Of a DNA stretch of 64,000 nucleotides, positions 50,824 to 58,496 are shown piece after piece (positions within the stretch are counted from its first letter, which is position 1; each line of letters starts with the position of its first letter). Under the pieces are notes generated by a model. That model was not told the origin of the DNA, ran no database searches, and worked only from the letters and a program-made list of their open reading frames with translations. Made by a program: the position numbers and the translations under genes. Source of the DNA: Anaerotruncus sp. G3(2012) (GTDB lineage Bacteria; Bacillota; Clostridia; Oscillospirales; Ruminococcaceae). The DNA lies in the NCBI RefSeq assembly GCF_000403395.2, contig NZ_KE159677.1:72745-136744 (forward strand), read 5' to 3'.

Positions 50824-52521
50824 TTATTTTACCCCCACAACTGCGTAATCCTGGGGGCCATAAAGCAGCCGGTTCAGCATGTCCACATTTGTATCCCAAA
50901 CTTGCTGGTTCCCATCCAGACAGACTGGATGCATCAGTGTTTGGGTATAACGCACTGGATTAGCTTCGATAATCTGAACATCCCGGAATCCGGAACGCTC
51001 TGCCAGAAAACGAATCATGTCTTTATGGAGCGGACGGATATGTGTGGGGTCTACATAGAAATAAGATGATGCGGTAACAATGTTGGCCGAATTGGGCGTT
51101 TCGAACAGAATCATTCCATCCGGCTTGAGAACGCGCCTGCATTCCTGAAGCAAGATCAACAGGGCTTCTAAGGGAAGATGCTCGATCAACTGGATTCCTG
51201 TAATCAAATCTACACTTTCAGCCCCCAGCTCTTGGAGGTAGCCGATGCACTCTTGCTCTTTTACGGGATGTCCATTTTGACGGCACAGCTCCAGCTGTAT
51301 CCCATTGATGTCGACCCCCATGTATTGCCCAACACCATTTTCTTTCCACAAATCCAACATCTCGCCTCTTCCGCATCCAATGTCTACGAAAGATTTTTTT
51401 GATAGATCTCCAAAATGTCGCTGGAACAGAGGGATATAAATCGTCAGACGATCACGGATGTCCTCCTGTGTGCCACGGAACTGCTCTTCAAAATCATGGT
51501 AAAAAACAGAATCCAAGCCAGTAGGCTTCTCACTCCCGACAACAGAGGCGGAGCCCGTCTGTGTTGTTCCCTGATTTCTCCATTGGATGGTTGCTCGTAC
51601 ATGCATCAGTTTCTCGCTTGTATCTCTGATATGAGCTTCCTGCTGGTTGAGCCGTTCTATCAATTTGAAAAATGCTTGTTGCTGCTCCTCTGACAGCTGA
51701 TGGTACAACTCGTCCCGAAGAGAAGAAACCTTCTCCTGCTGCCCATTGAGATTGCCTCTCAGTTCTTCCTGGCAGGCTTGCATTTTCTCCTGTGTCCGCT
51801 TGTGCTCCTCCACATTGGACAGCAGCATATCCAGATTTTTTCTTTGATCTTCCAAGTCGGATAAAAGCTGCTCCAGCATTTGATCCTGCCTCTCCGAATT
51901 AGATAGAAATTGCTCCAAGTCCTGCTTCTGCCTCTCCGAACTGGATAGGAATTGCTCCAAGTCCTGTTTCTGCTTATCAGTCTCCGTTTTGCATTCCTCT
52001 AACGCAAAAAAGAAGGATTGTTCCATCTGATTTAATTTCTGAACCAACCCGCTCTCAAATATCTGTAATTTTTGATACATCTGATTATTTTCTTCTTTCA
52101 GTTTATGTATCAACGCATCCTGCTCATCCAAACGGCCACGCAGTGCATCCTGCCCGCTGATTAAACCAACCAAAATCTTTTTCAGTAGTTGCAGCGTCGT
52201 TATGAGAATTCCATTGAATTCTCGGATATCCCGATTGGTAAGCTCTGCAATCCGAAGATAAATCTTTTCAACAGCACGGGCAAATTTCCGTACCAGCCCT
52301 TTTTTTCGATACATTGGAGATTTTTTCTGCCCAATCTGCCTTCCTACCCCCGCTTGTGCAAGGTTTTCGTCTACCATTTTTAATTCGAGGAAATACTGGT
52401 TATCGGTAGTTCGCTCTGCATGGTTGGATATGGCTGGAGCAGCCGATTCGATACAATTTCTATTCCGTATTTCCCGCATAATTTCATCTAATGAAGATTC
52501 ACTGAGCTTCAAATAATCCAT
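50824..52521 (-). CDS. Coiled-coil class I methyltransferase, WbdD-like organisation
   Basis: A 565-residue protein. The start at 52521 (MDYLKLSESSLDEIMREI) is chosen over two upstream candidates. Residues about 90-120 have a basic patch, then a coiled coil of about 200 residues with three near-identical units (QKQDLEQFLSSSERQ, QKQDLEQFLSNSERQ, QDQMLEQLLSDLED). The C-terminal 230 residues are a SAM-dependent methyltransferase with FVDIGCGRGEMLDLW, YMGVDINGIQLELC and LITGIQLIEHLP. In E. coli O9a WbdD, a methyltransferase joined to a coiled coil caps the chain end and sets chain length. Here the order is coiled coil first. Next to the ABC exporter this fits chain-capping, but the acceptor is not known. 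Confidence 0.83.
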   Translation of the reverse strand: MDYLKLSESSLDEIMREIRNRNCIESAAPAISNHAERTTDNQYFLELKMVDENLAQAGVGRQIGQKKSPMYRKKGLVRKFARAVEKIYLRIAELTNRDIREFNGILITTLQLLKKILVGLISGQDALRGRLDEQDALIHKLKEENNQMYQKLQIFESGLVQKLNQMEQSFFFALEECKTETDKQKQDLEQFLSSSERQKQDLEQFLSNSERQDQMLEQLLSDLEDQRKNLDMLLSNVEEHKRTQEKMQACQEELRGNLNGQQEKVSSLRDELYHQLSEEQQQAFFKLIERLNQQEAHIRDTSEKLMHVRATIQWRNQGTTQTGSASVVGSEKPTGLDSVFYHDFEEQFRGTQEDIRDRLTIYIPLFQRHFGDLSKKSFVDIGCGRGEMLDLWKENGVGQYMGVDINGIQLELCRQNGHPVKEQECIGYLQELGAESVDLITGIQLIEHLPLEALLILLQECRRVLKPDGMILFETPNSANIVTASSYFYVDPTHIRPLHKDMIRFLAERSGFRDVQIIEANPVRYTQTLMHPVCLDGNQQVWDTNVDMLNRLLYGPQDYAVVGVK

Positions 52522-52634
52522 TGTTCCTCTTCCTTCGCTATTTTTCATAAAATGATTTTTTAGGCCAGAAACCAAATGCAGAGTCCATCAAGACTACATC
52601 TATTTACAGAAAACACCTCCATAACCCATCTGTT

Positions 52635-53387
52635 TTACCCAATCTGAAAATTTCCAGATAAAAATGCCTCATACTGGTCACAGATCGGCTCCATCTCCCC
52701 GAATGCAACCTGCTTTCCCCGGTGTAACCACAGCACCTTGTTGCATAGCTCCCGGATCTGCCGGAGCGAGTGAGACACCAGAATCGTTGCCGCACCACCG
52801 TCGATAATCTCCCGCATCTTGGTCGCGCTCTTTTCCTGGAATGCACCATCCCCTACCGACAGCACCTCATCCAGAATCAGAATTTCCGGCTGCACCAGCG
52901 ATGCAATCGAGAATGCCAGCCTTGACTGCATCCCCGTCGACAGCTGTTTGAACGGCCTTTCCTCAAACTCTCTTAATTCTGAAAAATTCAGAATCTGCTC
53001 ATAGGTTTCATCCATGAATTCTTTCGTATATCCCAGCATCGCTCCGCGCAGATAAGCATTCTCTTTCACGGTCAGATCACCATCAAAGCCGGATGCCAGT
53101 TCCAGCAGCGCAGAAATATTCCCATTCCGTTCAATCTTCCCCGATCTCGGCTCCATCACCCCAATAACCGCCTTGAGCAGCGTCGATTTTCCTGCGCCGT
53201 TCGTCCCGATGATCCCCAGCATATCCCCTTCTTTCAGCTCAAACGAAACGTCCTCCACCGCCATAAACGTTTCCACATAGTACTGATGCTTCAGATGCCG
53301 CATTGTCCATTCCTTCAATCCAATATCCTTGAAATCCCCGATCTTATAGCTGATCGATACATGTTCTGCTTTCAACATTGTTTTCAT
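52635..53387 (-). CDS. Polysaccharide ABC exporter, ATP-binding protein (Wzt/TagH type)
   Basis: A 250-residue ATPase. Walker A GTNGAGKSTLLKAV near residue 67, signature LSTGMQSRLAFS near 144, Walker B ILILDEVLSVGDGAFQEKS near 165 and the switch SHSLRQIRELC are typical of the O-antigen/teichoic-acid exporter group. The C-terminal sugar-binding extension found in long Wzt proteins is missing, so recognition of capped chains by Wzt is not indicated. Start at 53387 (MKTMLKAEHVSISY); partner permease ends 15 bases upstream. Confidence 0.92.
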   Translation of the reverse strand: MKTMLKAEHVSISYKIGDFKDIGLKEWTMRHLKHQYYVETFMAVEDVSFELKEGDMLGIIGTNGAGKSTLLKAVIGVMEPRSGKIERNGNISALLELASGFDGDLTVKENAYLRGAMLGYTKEFMDETYEQILNFSELREFEERPFKQLSTGMQSRLAFSIASLVQPEILILDEVLSVGDGAFQEKSATKMREIIDGGAATILVSHSLRQIRELCNKVLWLHRGKQVAFGEMEPICDQYEAFLSGNFQIG

Positions 53388-53401
53388 CGCAAACCCTCTA
53401 C

Positions 53402-54169
53402 TCAAACATAATACAGGAACTCATGGTTGTACTTTTTGTACATGTAAGCCCCCACCGCAAAGGCTCCCAGCGCATACGCCGCCGCCAGCAGATGGAATCC
53501 CAGCGAAGGGATCGCCCCATCAATCACGATCTTCCGGAAATAGCGGATATACAGATAGATCGGGTTCGCCAGAAACAGGAGCTGGGCCGTTTCGCTGTAG
53601 ACATCGATCGTATAGAAGATGGCAGATAACCACATTAACAGCTGGGTCAAGATGCCCCACAAATACTGCATGTCCCGGAAGAACACGAACAGTGCCGACA
53701 GGATCAGGCCCACCCCCAGATTGAACACGATCATGCAGACCACCGGATAGACCAGCAAGAAAAATTTCCATGTGAACGGAATCCCATCAAAGGCCGTAAA
53801 CGCAAAGAAGATCAACAGGGTCAGCCCGAAGTTGATGAGCGACGACACATTCTGGGAAAACAGAAATAGATACTTCGGCACATTTACCTTGGTAAAGATT
53901 CCTGCATTCCCCACCAGCGAGGTCATCCCCAGATTGGTGGCATCCGTGAAATACGAAAACACCAGCTGTCCGGCGAACAGATAGATCGCATAATGGTTGA
54001 CGTTATTTCCAAACAGATTGCTGAATACCAGCCACATAATCAGCAGGTTCATCAGCGGGGACAGGATACTCCATGCCATCCCCAGGATCGTCCTCTTGTA
54101 TTTTTTCGCGAAGTCCCGCTTCACCAGCTCTCCAAATAAAAACTGGTGTTGCTTTAATCTTTGCAGCAT
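53402..54169 (-). CDS. Polysaccharide ABC exporter, membrane protein (Wzm/TagG type)
   Basis: A 255-residue ABC-2 type permease with six membrane helices. FGELVKRDFAKKYKRTILGMAWSILSPLMNLLIMWLVF at the N-terminus is the amphipathic gate helix plus first membrane helix of this family. Together with the ATPase just downstream it forms the exporter that moves lipid-linked polysaccharide or teichoic acid across the membrane. Confidence 0.92.
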   Translation of the reverse strand: MLQRLKQHQFLFGELVKRDFAKKYKRTILGMAWSILSPLMNLLIMWLVFSNLFGNNVNHYAIYLFAGQLVFSYFTDATNLGMTSLVGNAGIFTKVNVPKYLFLFSQNVSSLINFGLTLLIFFAFTAFDGIPFTWKFFLLVYPVVCMIVFNLGVGLILSALFVFFRDMQYLWGILTQLLMWLSAIFYTIDVYSETAQLLFLANPIYLYIRYFRKIVIDGAIPSLGFHLLAAAYALGAFAVGAYMYKKYNHEFLYYV

Positions 54170-54497
54170 GCTTGTCGTTTCCTTTCTGGATTTCTATTGG
54201 ACCTGTTTCGCATCTCTGGCAGGGGGCTTTTTCTCTTACAAAAAGCCCCCTCTTGGCTCTGACCAAAAGTCGGCGCCAATTCACCCCCTAAATGCGCTTC
54301 TCAGGCGGGCGCCCAGCGCCCAGGAAGGTGTTCCGCTTGCTGCGGCAAGCAGCCAAAGGCTCTGCCTTTGGAAACCGCGATTTTTTACTCCGGCCTAAGA
54401 GCCGACGCTTCGCGTCGGTTGGCCTATGTACGCCGCTGCGGCGGCAGTGAAAAAAATCGACTAAAACTTTTATGATTGGACTTTCAAAAGCAGTGCA
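54170..54497. other. Hairpin-rich intergenic region ahead of the polysaccharide genes
   Basis: 328 bases between the recombinase pair and the exporter genes, with at least five strong hairpins: AGGGGGCTTTTT/AAAAAGCCCCCT (54219-54250), GCTTGC/GCAAGC, AAAGGC/GCCTTT, CCGACGC/GCGTCGG and GCCGC/GCGGC. None is followed by a proper T tract in the direction of the operon. One copy of ACCTGTTT lies at 54201. A clear promoter was not found, so the genes may depend on read-through from the recombinase promoters. Confidence 0.5.
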
Positions 54498-55355
54498 TCA
54501 CGCTTCCCACCCGATCGCGCTCTGCTCCTGCTCCAGCACCCGATCCAGCGCCTGCTCCACCAGCAGTGCGACATTATTTTCTATGTCGGACCGGGTGTTC
54601 TGGTACAGCCTCTTCAGGCACCTAGGATTTCCTTTCTCCTCCGGAATCCGGGCTTCCACACAAAGCCGCCGGATCGCTATTGACACATAGGTCCTGTTGA
54701 GAGGGCCTCCGTCCTTATTCTGAAAAATCGGCCCGGATGTGTAGCCATTCCGCCGGATATATCCCGATAATTCCTTCCGCAAGCATTCTGGAATTCGTAC
54801 ACGTTGCTCTACCTTATGGGGGAAATGGACAATCTCCCCCTTCTGGACCGCTTCCACTGTGACATTGGGGAGTTCCTGCACAGATAATCCTGTGGAAGCA
54901 AACAGTTTGACCAGCAGGTACAGCCGCTCTTTATCCAAAGCTTTCGCGGTGCGCAGCAGCTGAACATATTCTTCGCGGGTCAGCTCTGGCTGGAGACTGC
55001 TTTTCGGCTTCAGCTGGCTTGCCAGCTGACACTCCCGATGCCCTACAAAGTCCAGATAGGAGTTCGCAATCGACAGGAACATATTGACAGTACCTGGCGT
55101 GTACTCCATTTCCACCAACTCTTCCCGCCACCGTTCCAGCGCACCCTGACGGATAAACTTATCCTCCGGCAGCGCCTGATAGAGACGGTTCAGCCCCCTC
55201 CGGTACCATTGCAGCGTCCCTTCCACACGGCCCCTGCTTTGGCAGGCATCCAAGAACTGCTCTATGCTTTCTTGCGTCAATAGAACTCCTGTTTCCATCC
55301 TTCTATGCTGATGCGTCGGACGCTCTCCCTGTATATGCTGCCTCGTCTGGGGCAC
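54498..55355 (-). CDS. Tyrosine-recombinase-like protein lacking catalytic residues
   Basis: About 285 residues, starting with GTG at 55355 (GGAGG seven bases ahead). N-terminal SAM-like core-binding domain (TQESIEQFLDACQSRGRVEGTLQWYRRGLNRLY) and a C-terminal catalytic-type fold. The residues needed for catalysis are altered: the usual TGLR is TGLS, the H-x-x-R box reads RCLKR, and the His and Tyr of the C-terminal LGH...Y block are not found. It probably cannot cut DNA and may act as a partner or regulator of the intact recombinase encoded upstream. Confidence 0.8.
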   Translation of the reverse strand: MPQTRQHIQGERPTHQHRRMETGVLLTQESIEQFLDACQSRGRVEGTLQWYRRGLNRLYQALPEDKFIRQGALERWREELVEMEYTPGTVNMFLSIANSYLDFVGHRECQLASQLKPKSSLQPELTREEYVQLLRTAKALDKERLYLLVKLFASTGLSVQELPNVTVEAVQKGEIVHFPHKVEQRVRIPECLRKELSGYIRRNGYTSGPIFQNKDGGPLNRTYVSIAIRRLCVEARIPEEKGNPRCLKRLYQNTRSDIENNVALLVEQALDRVLEQEQSAIGWEA

Positions 55356-55457
55356 GCTGCTTCCTCCTTCCAAACATTCATCACAAAATTAATAACCTGT
55401 TTCAAAACAGGGGCGAAAAAAAGCGACTCCCACGATAAATGATCGAAGATCATGGTT

Positions 55458-55486
55458 ATCATAGCATAAAAACCTTGATATGACAA
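55458..55486 (-). promoter_or_regulatory. Promoter between the two recombinase genes
   Basis: On the minus strand TTGTCA and TATGAT with a 17-base spacer, about 100 bases ahead of the degenerate recombinase gene. May also drive the polysaccharide operon. Confidence 0.75.
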
Positions 55487-55570
55487 GTGGAAAAGCTGTT
55501 TTTCTGCGCGACAGATAACGCCGGACAAAGCGTTCTTTCTCCGGCATATATTTGTTTGCCTTCCTTCTTC

Positions 55571-55596
55571 AGGCCGCACCTTTGGGTGCGGCTTTT
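55571..55596 (+). terminator. Plus-strand terminator with no visible plus-strand gene
   Basis: GCCGCACC-TTTG-GGTGCGGC followed by TTTTTT. It points away from the operon and lies between the recombinase genes. It would stop antisense transcription, or transcription from the nearby promoter if that segment were inverted. Confidence 0.8.
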
Positions 55597-55671
55597 TTCT
55601 GTTTTGGAGCGCTGAAAGACAGCGCCCCTTCATGCAGTGAATCTCAATCTATTAATTCTGTTGCATCTTTC

Positions 55672-56517
55672 TTAACAGATCAAACCCATCCGTTCCATCT
55701 GTCGGACATGCTCCGCTTCGGTGGAGATGAGATAGAGCCGGGTTGTTTCAATGCTGGAATGGCCCAACACATCCGCCAGCTTTGCCACATCCCGGCAAAC
55801 CCGATAGAAGGTTTGGGCAAACAGGTGCCGCAGGTTGTGCGGAAAGACCTTGGAAGGTGCAACCCCCGCCTTTTCGCAGAGCGACTTCATCTCCGCCCAT
55901 ATCTGGCGGCGGCTCATCCCTTTTCCGTTTCTGGTGAGGAATACCTCTCCGGAGACGATTTTTCTTTTTCCAGCGTATTTTTTCAGCTTCCGGCAGAGCT
56001 TCCCTGGGAGCAGAATCGTGCGAATCTTTCCTTTTAGAGCAATTTCTGTACGTCCTGCCCGGATTGCTTCCGCTGTGATATATTTTACCTCGCTCACCCG
56101 GATCCCTGTCGCACAAATCGTTTCCATAAGCAGTGCCAGACGTTCCCGCCCCAAGCTATGGGCAGTCTCCATCAGCCGGATATACTCCTGTTTGCTCAAC
56201 TGTTTCTCGGTGCTGCGAAACAATCTTCGCTGGATCTTAAGATACTTGGTCCGGCAATCGTTCCGTCCCAAAAACGAGAGGAATTTGTTAAGTGCGGAGA
56301 GTTTCCCATTGATGGTCACCGGTTTACGGCCTGCTTGCAGGAGATATCCCCTCCATTCCCCCATACGTTCCCTGCTTATTTCCCGGTCTTTCAGCCATAT
56401 GAAGAAATCCTTTACATCCCGTGAATATTTGTCAATGGTCGCCGTTTCCCGCTCCTCTTCCCGTAAATATCTCGAAAACTCCCTGATTTGCTCCACTGTC
56501 GATGTACGATATTCCAT
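55672..56517 (-). CDS. Tyrosine recombinase (XerC/D-like integrase), intact active site
   Basis: A 281-residue recombinase with start at 56517, GGAGG eight bases ahead. Core-binding domain at about residues 8-85 (YSRDVKDFFIWLKDREI). Catalytic residues: Arg in ATGIRVSEV, Lys in LKGKIRTILLP, His-x-x-Arg in PHNLRHLFAQ, His in DVLGHSSIETTRLY and the final Tyr in that same block. Likely catalyses a local DNA inversion or deletion. It is the first gene of the minus-strand unit that continues into the degenerate recombinase and, after a hairpin-rich gap, the exporter and sugar genes; this setting is common in phase-variable surface loci of gut anaerobes. Confidence 0.92.
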   Translation of the reverse strand: MEYRTSTVEQIREFSRYLREEERETATIDKYSRDVKDFFIWLKDREISRERMGEWRGYLLQAGRKPVTINGKLSALNKFLSFLGRNDCRTKYLKIQRRLFRSTEKQLSKQEYIRLMETAHSLGRERLALLMETICATGIRVSEVKYITAEAIRAGRTEIALKGKIRTILLPGKLCRKLKKYAGKRKIVSGEVFLTRNGKGMSRRQIWAEMKSLCEKAGVAPSKVFPHNLRHLFAQTFYRVCRDVAKLADVLGHSSIETTRLYLISTEAEHVRQMERMGLIC

Positions 56518-56551
56518 CCTCCAAACCTCCAATTTGAGTTTTAATGGTTCT

Positions 56552-56579
56552 ATCATATCATCTTTATCGTTCTGAGCAA
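56552..56579 (-). promoter_or_regulatory. Candidate promoter of the intact recombinase gene
   Basis: On the minus strand TTGCTC and TATGAT with a 16-base spacer, 35 bases ahead of the start codon. Confidence 0.5.
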
Positions 56580-56716
56580 TCTTTCGTTTCGCTTATAGCC
56601 AAAATAGGAATCTGTTTTTTCTGCCAAACAGGTTTATCTATTCAACGGAAAATGACATGATTACCTCTGTCTCCCGCATATAAATGGACTATCACCACCA
56701 TGGGGAGGGAGCGTAC

Positions 56717-56848
56717 TTGAAAGGACTGCCGGAGGAACGTGCTATCACGTTCGCCCACTACATCATTGATCACAATACTACGGTCCGTGCTACTGCAAAG
56801 GAATTTCACATAAGCAAGTCTACTGTACATATGGATGGGGTAAAATAG
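56717..56848 (+). pseudogene. spoIIID: spoIIID fragment, truncated after the helix-turn-helix
   Basis: A 43-residue frame beginning with TTG, GGGGAGGG six bases ahead. LPEERAITFAHYIIDHNTTV and RATAKEFHISKSTVH match the N-terminal half of SpoIIID, the mother-cell sporulation regulator of about 80-95 residues. After STVH the expected Lys-Asp is replaced by MDGVK and a stop. The missing half (containing the RHIRGG motif) is not in the window. The break point at about 56,832 marks the left border of the second island. Confidence 0.85.
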
Positions 56849-56880
56849 AACGGTTAATATGGATCGTCAAGTAGAGCAGT

Positions 56881-56912
56881 AAGGCCAGCACCTGATTGTG
56901 GGTGCTGGCCTT
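56881..56912. terminator. Bidirectional hairpin terminator
   Basis: AAGGCCAGCACC and GGTGCTGGCCTT, perfect 12-base stem, followed by TGTTAT on plus and weakly by Ts on minus. Lies at the 3' side of the XRE gene. Confidence 0.7.
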
Positions 56913-56933
56913 GTTATGCTATTTCCTATCATT

Positions 56934-57254
56934 CTAAATCGTCTCGATCAAGCAATCAAGTATAGCCTCAATCTTATGCTGCTTCTCCAAGTCCAGCCCT
57001 CCCAGCTTCTCCGCCAGAGGTGTCCATCGAATGGGAGTATCCACCGTAACATAGGCTGACAGGATGGCATCAGCTCCGGTTCCAAGGGCGTTGCAGATGT
57101 CAATCAAGGTAGGCAGGGCTGGCATCAGTAACCCACGTTCAATCCGTGAGATCGAGTTAGAGGCCACATCCGTTATCTCCGCAAGCTGCTCCTGGGTCAT
57201 GCCTCTCTCCTTGCGTATGCGCTGTATCGCTTGTCCTCCCTGCTTGAAGTCCAC
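56934..57254 (-). CDS. XRE-family transcriptional regulator
   Basis: A 106-residue protein starting with GTG behind AGGAGGG. Helix-turn-helix at residues about 8-62: IRKERGMTQEQLAEITDVASNSISRIERGLLMPALPTLIDICNAL. Short C-terminal part LAEKLGGLDLEKQHKIEAILDCLI. Divergent from the SLOG gene; probably the element's repressor. Confidence 0.92.
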   Translation of the reverse strand: MDFKQGGQAIQRIRKERGMTQEQLAEITDVASNSISRIERGLLMPALPTLIDICNALGTGADAILSAYVTVDTPIRWTPLAEKLGGLDLEKQHKIEAILDCLIETI

Positions 57255-57324
57255 CGCTATCCCTCCTGCGTCGATATTTCACCCATATTATGAGCGAACT
57301 AGACGTGTTAATTCCAGAACGCTA

Positions 57325-57353
57325 TGGACAAAACTCGACGTATAGAGTATAAT
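57325..57353 (+). promoter_or_regulatory. Promoter of the SLOG gene
   Basis: TGGACA and TATAAT with a 17-base spacer, 31 bases ahead of the start codon. Confidence 0.75.
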
Positions 57354-57384
57354 TAGGAGCAGTTCTTTGTGGAGGTGTTCCCCT

Positions 57385-57906
57385 ATGCTGGATAGCTGCT
57401 GTGCTTTCACAGGTCATCGGCCACACAAGCTCCCATGGCGGTACAATGAAGCTGATAGCCGCTGCTTGGCCCTGAAAGCGGCGTTAGCAGGGCAGATTAC
57501 GCAGCTAGTCGATGCTGGGGTGACAGACTTCTACAGTGGTGGAGCTGATGGGGTAGACTGCTGGGCGGCATTGATCGTCCTGGAGCTGAGGAAAAAGAAC
57601 CCTGCGCTGAGGCTCCACATGCTCCTGCCCCACGAAGGACAGGCGGACAAGTGGAGTGATTCAGCACAGGAGAGGTATCATTCAATCTTGAAGAAGGCTG
57701 ACTCCGTAGAGTATGTGAGCCGTGAGTATTACGATGGCTGTATGCTTGACCGGAACCATCGGCTGGTAGAAGCCACTGGGGTACTGCTGGCGGTCTATAA
57801 TGGGGAGCGACGTGGTGGTACTGCGGCTACTGTCCGATACGCTCGGAAGCTAGGTAGAGGAATCATCATTCTCGATCCGGTCACGCTTGAAGTCGCCGAG
57901 GATTAA
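57385..57906 (+). CDS. SLOG family protein (DUF1273/YpsA-like)
   Basis: A 173-residue Rossmann-like protein. CCAFTGHRPHKLPWRYNE is the YpsA/DUF1273 start, and FYSGGADGVDCWAALIVLELR the nucleotide-binding GGAxG..D loop. SLOG proteins bind nucleotide-derived ligands; members occur in many conjugative elements and some defence systems, but the role of this subgroup in elements is not known. Start at 57385 follows GGAGG. Confidence 0.9.
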   Translation: MLDSCCAFTGHRPHKLPWRYNEADSRCLALKAALAGQITQLVDAGVTDFYSGGADGVDCWAALIVLELRKKNPALRLHMLLPHEGQADKWSDSAQERYHSILKKADSVEYVSREYYDGCMLDRNHRLVEATGVLLAVYNGERRGGTAATVRYARKLGRGIIILDPVTLEVAED

Positions 57907-58026
57907 GTCGGATGAGCGGTAGCCGCAACTATATATTCTTATCTCGGTGGCAGGAAGATGATCTCGCAGCTCAGTGGAATCAGCTTGCGCGAAGAGCGGA
58001 TATTCGATTTCGAAAACATAGCAGGA

Positions 58027-58063
58027 ACCTTTTAACGACCCTTCAAAAGCACCTTTTGACGAC
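58027..58063 (+). repeat. Two direct repeats ACCTTTTRACGAC upstream of the Mor-like gene
   Basis: 13-base units at 58027-58039 and 58051-58063, one mismatch, 24 bases apart start to start (just over two helical turns). They lie 70-106 bases before the start codon, where an activator would bind. The 226 bases between the SLOG and Mor-like genes hold no other gene. Confidence 0.6.
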
Positions 58064-58132
58064 TGGATTTTAGGCGTCGGACGATGATAAACTATGAACA
58101 GTATACTCTTGCCGGGAAAGGAGGATGGGACT

Positions 58133-58462
58133 TTGATTGACATTGATCTGGATAACCTCAATGAAGAAGATGTCTATAACGCCTTTGGTGTTGACGGCAA
58201 TGAGGGCGAGGCTCTGAACGACATATACCTGGAACTCTATGAGCTGATCGGTCGCGATGGTATGCTCAAGCTGTTCAAGTATTTCCGTGGTGACAAGATC
58301 GACTGTCCCATGCGGCTGTACCGTCCAGAGTTTATCGCTGACTTAGCCAAGCAGACCACAGACCGACGGGAACGTGCCAAGATTGCGAGAGCTGCCGGGT
58401 ACACGGTGAAGTTCATAGAAGGTATGCTGCGGAAGCGTCGGGATGAAGAGGAACCCGAATGA
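58133..58462 (+). CDS. Mor-like transcription activator
   Basis: A 109-residue acidic protein. A TTG start at 58133 is chosen because AAAGGAGG lies eight bases ahead; the upstream ATG at 58094 has no box. ELYELIGRDGMLKLFKYFRGDKIDCP followed by ADLAKQTTDRRERAKIARAAGYTVKFIEGMLRKRR matches the Mor/C-activator plan: dimer region, beta segment, and a C-terminal helix-turn-helix. May activate its own or downstream element genes through the direct repeats upstream. Family assignment moderate. Confidence 0.65.
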   Translation: MIDIDLDNLNEEDVYNAFGVDGNEGEALNDIYLELYELIGRDGMLKLFKYFRGDKIDCPMRLYRPEFIADLAKQTTDRRERAKIARAAGYTVKFIEGMLRKRRDEEEPE

Positions 58463-58496
58463 AGTACACACAACAAAGAGTAGGAGGAAAATAGAA

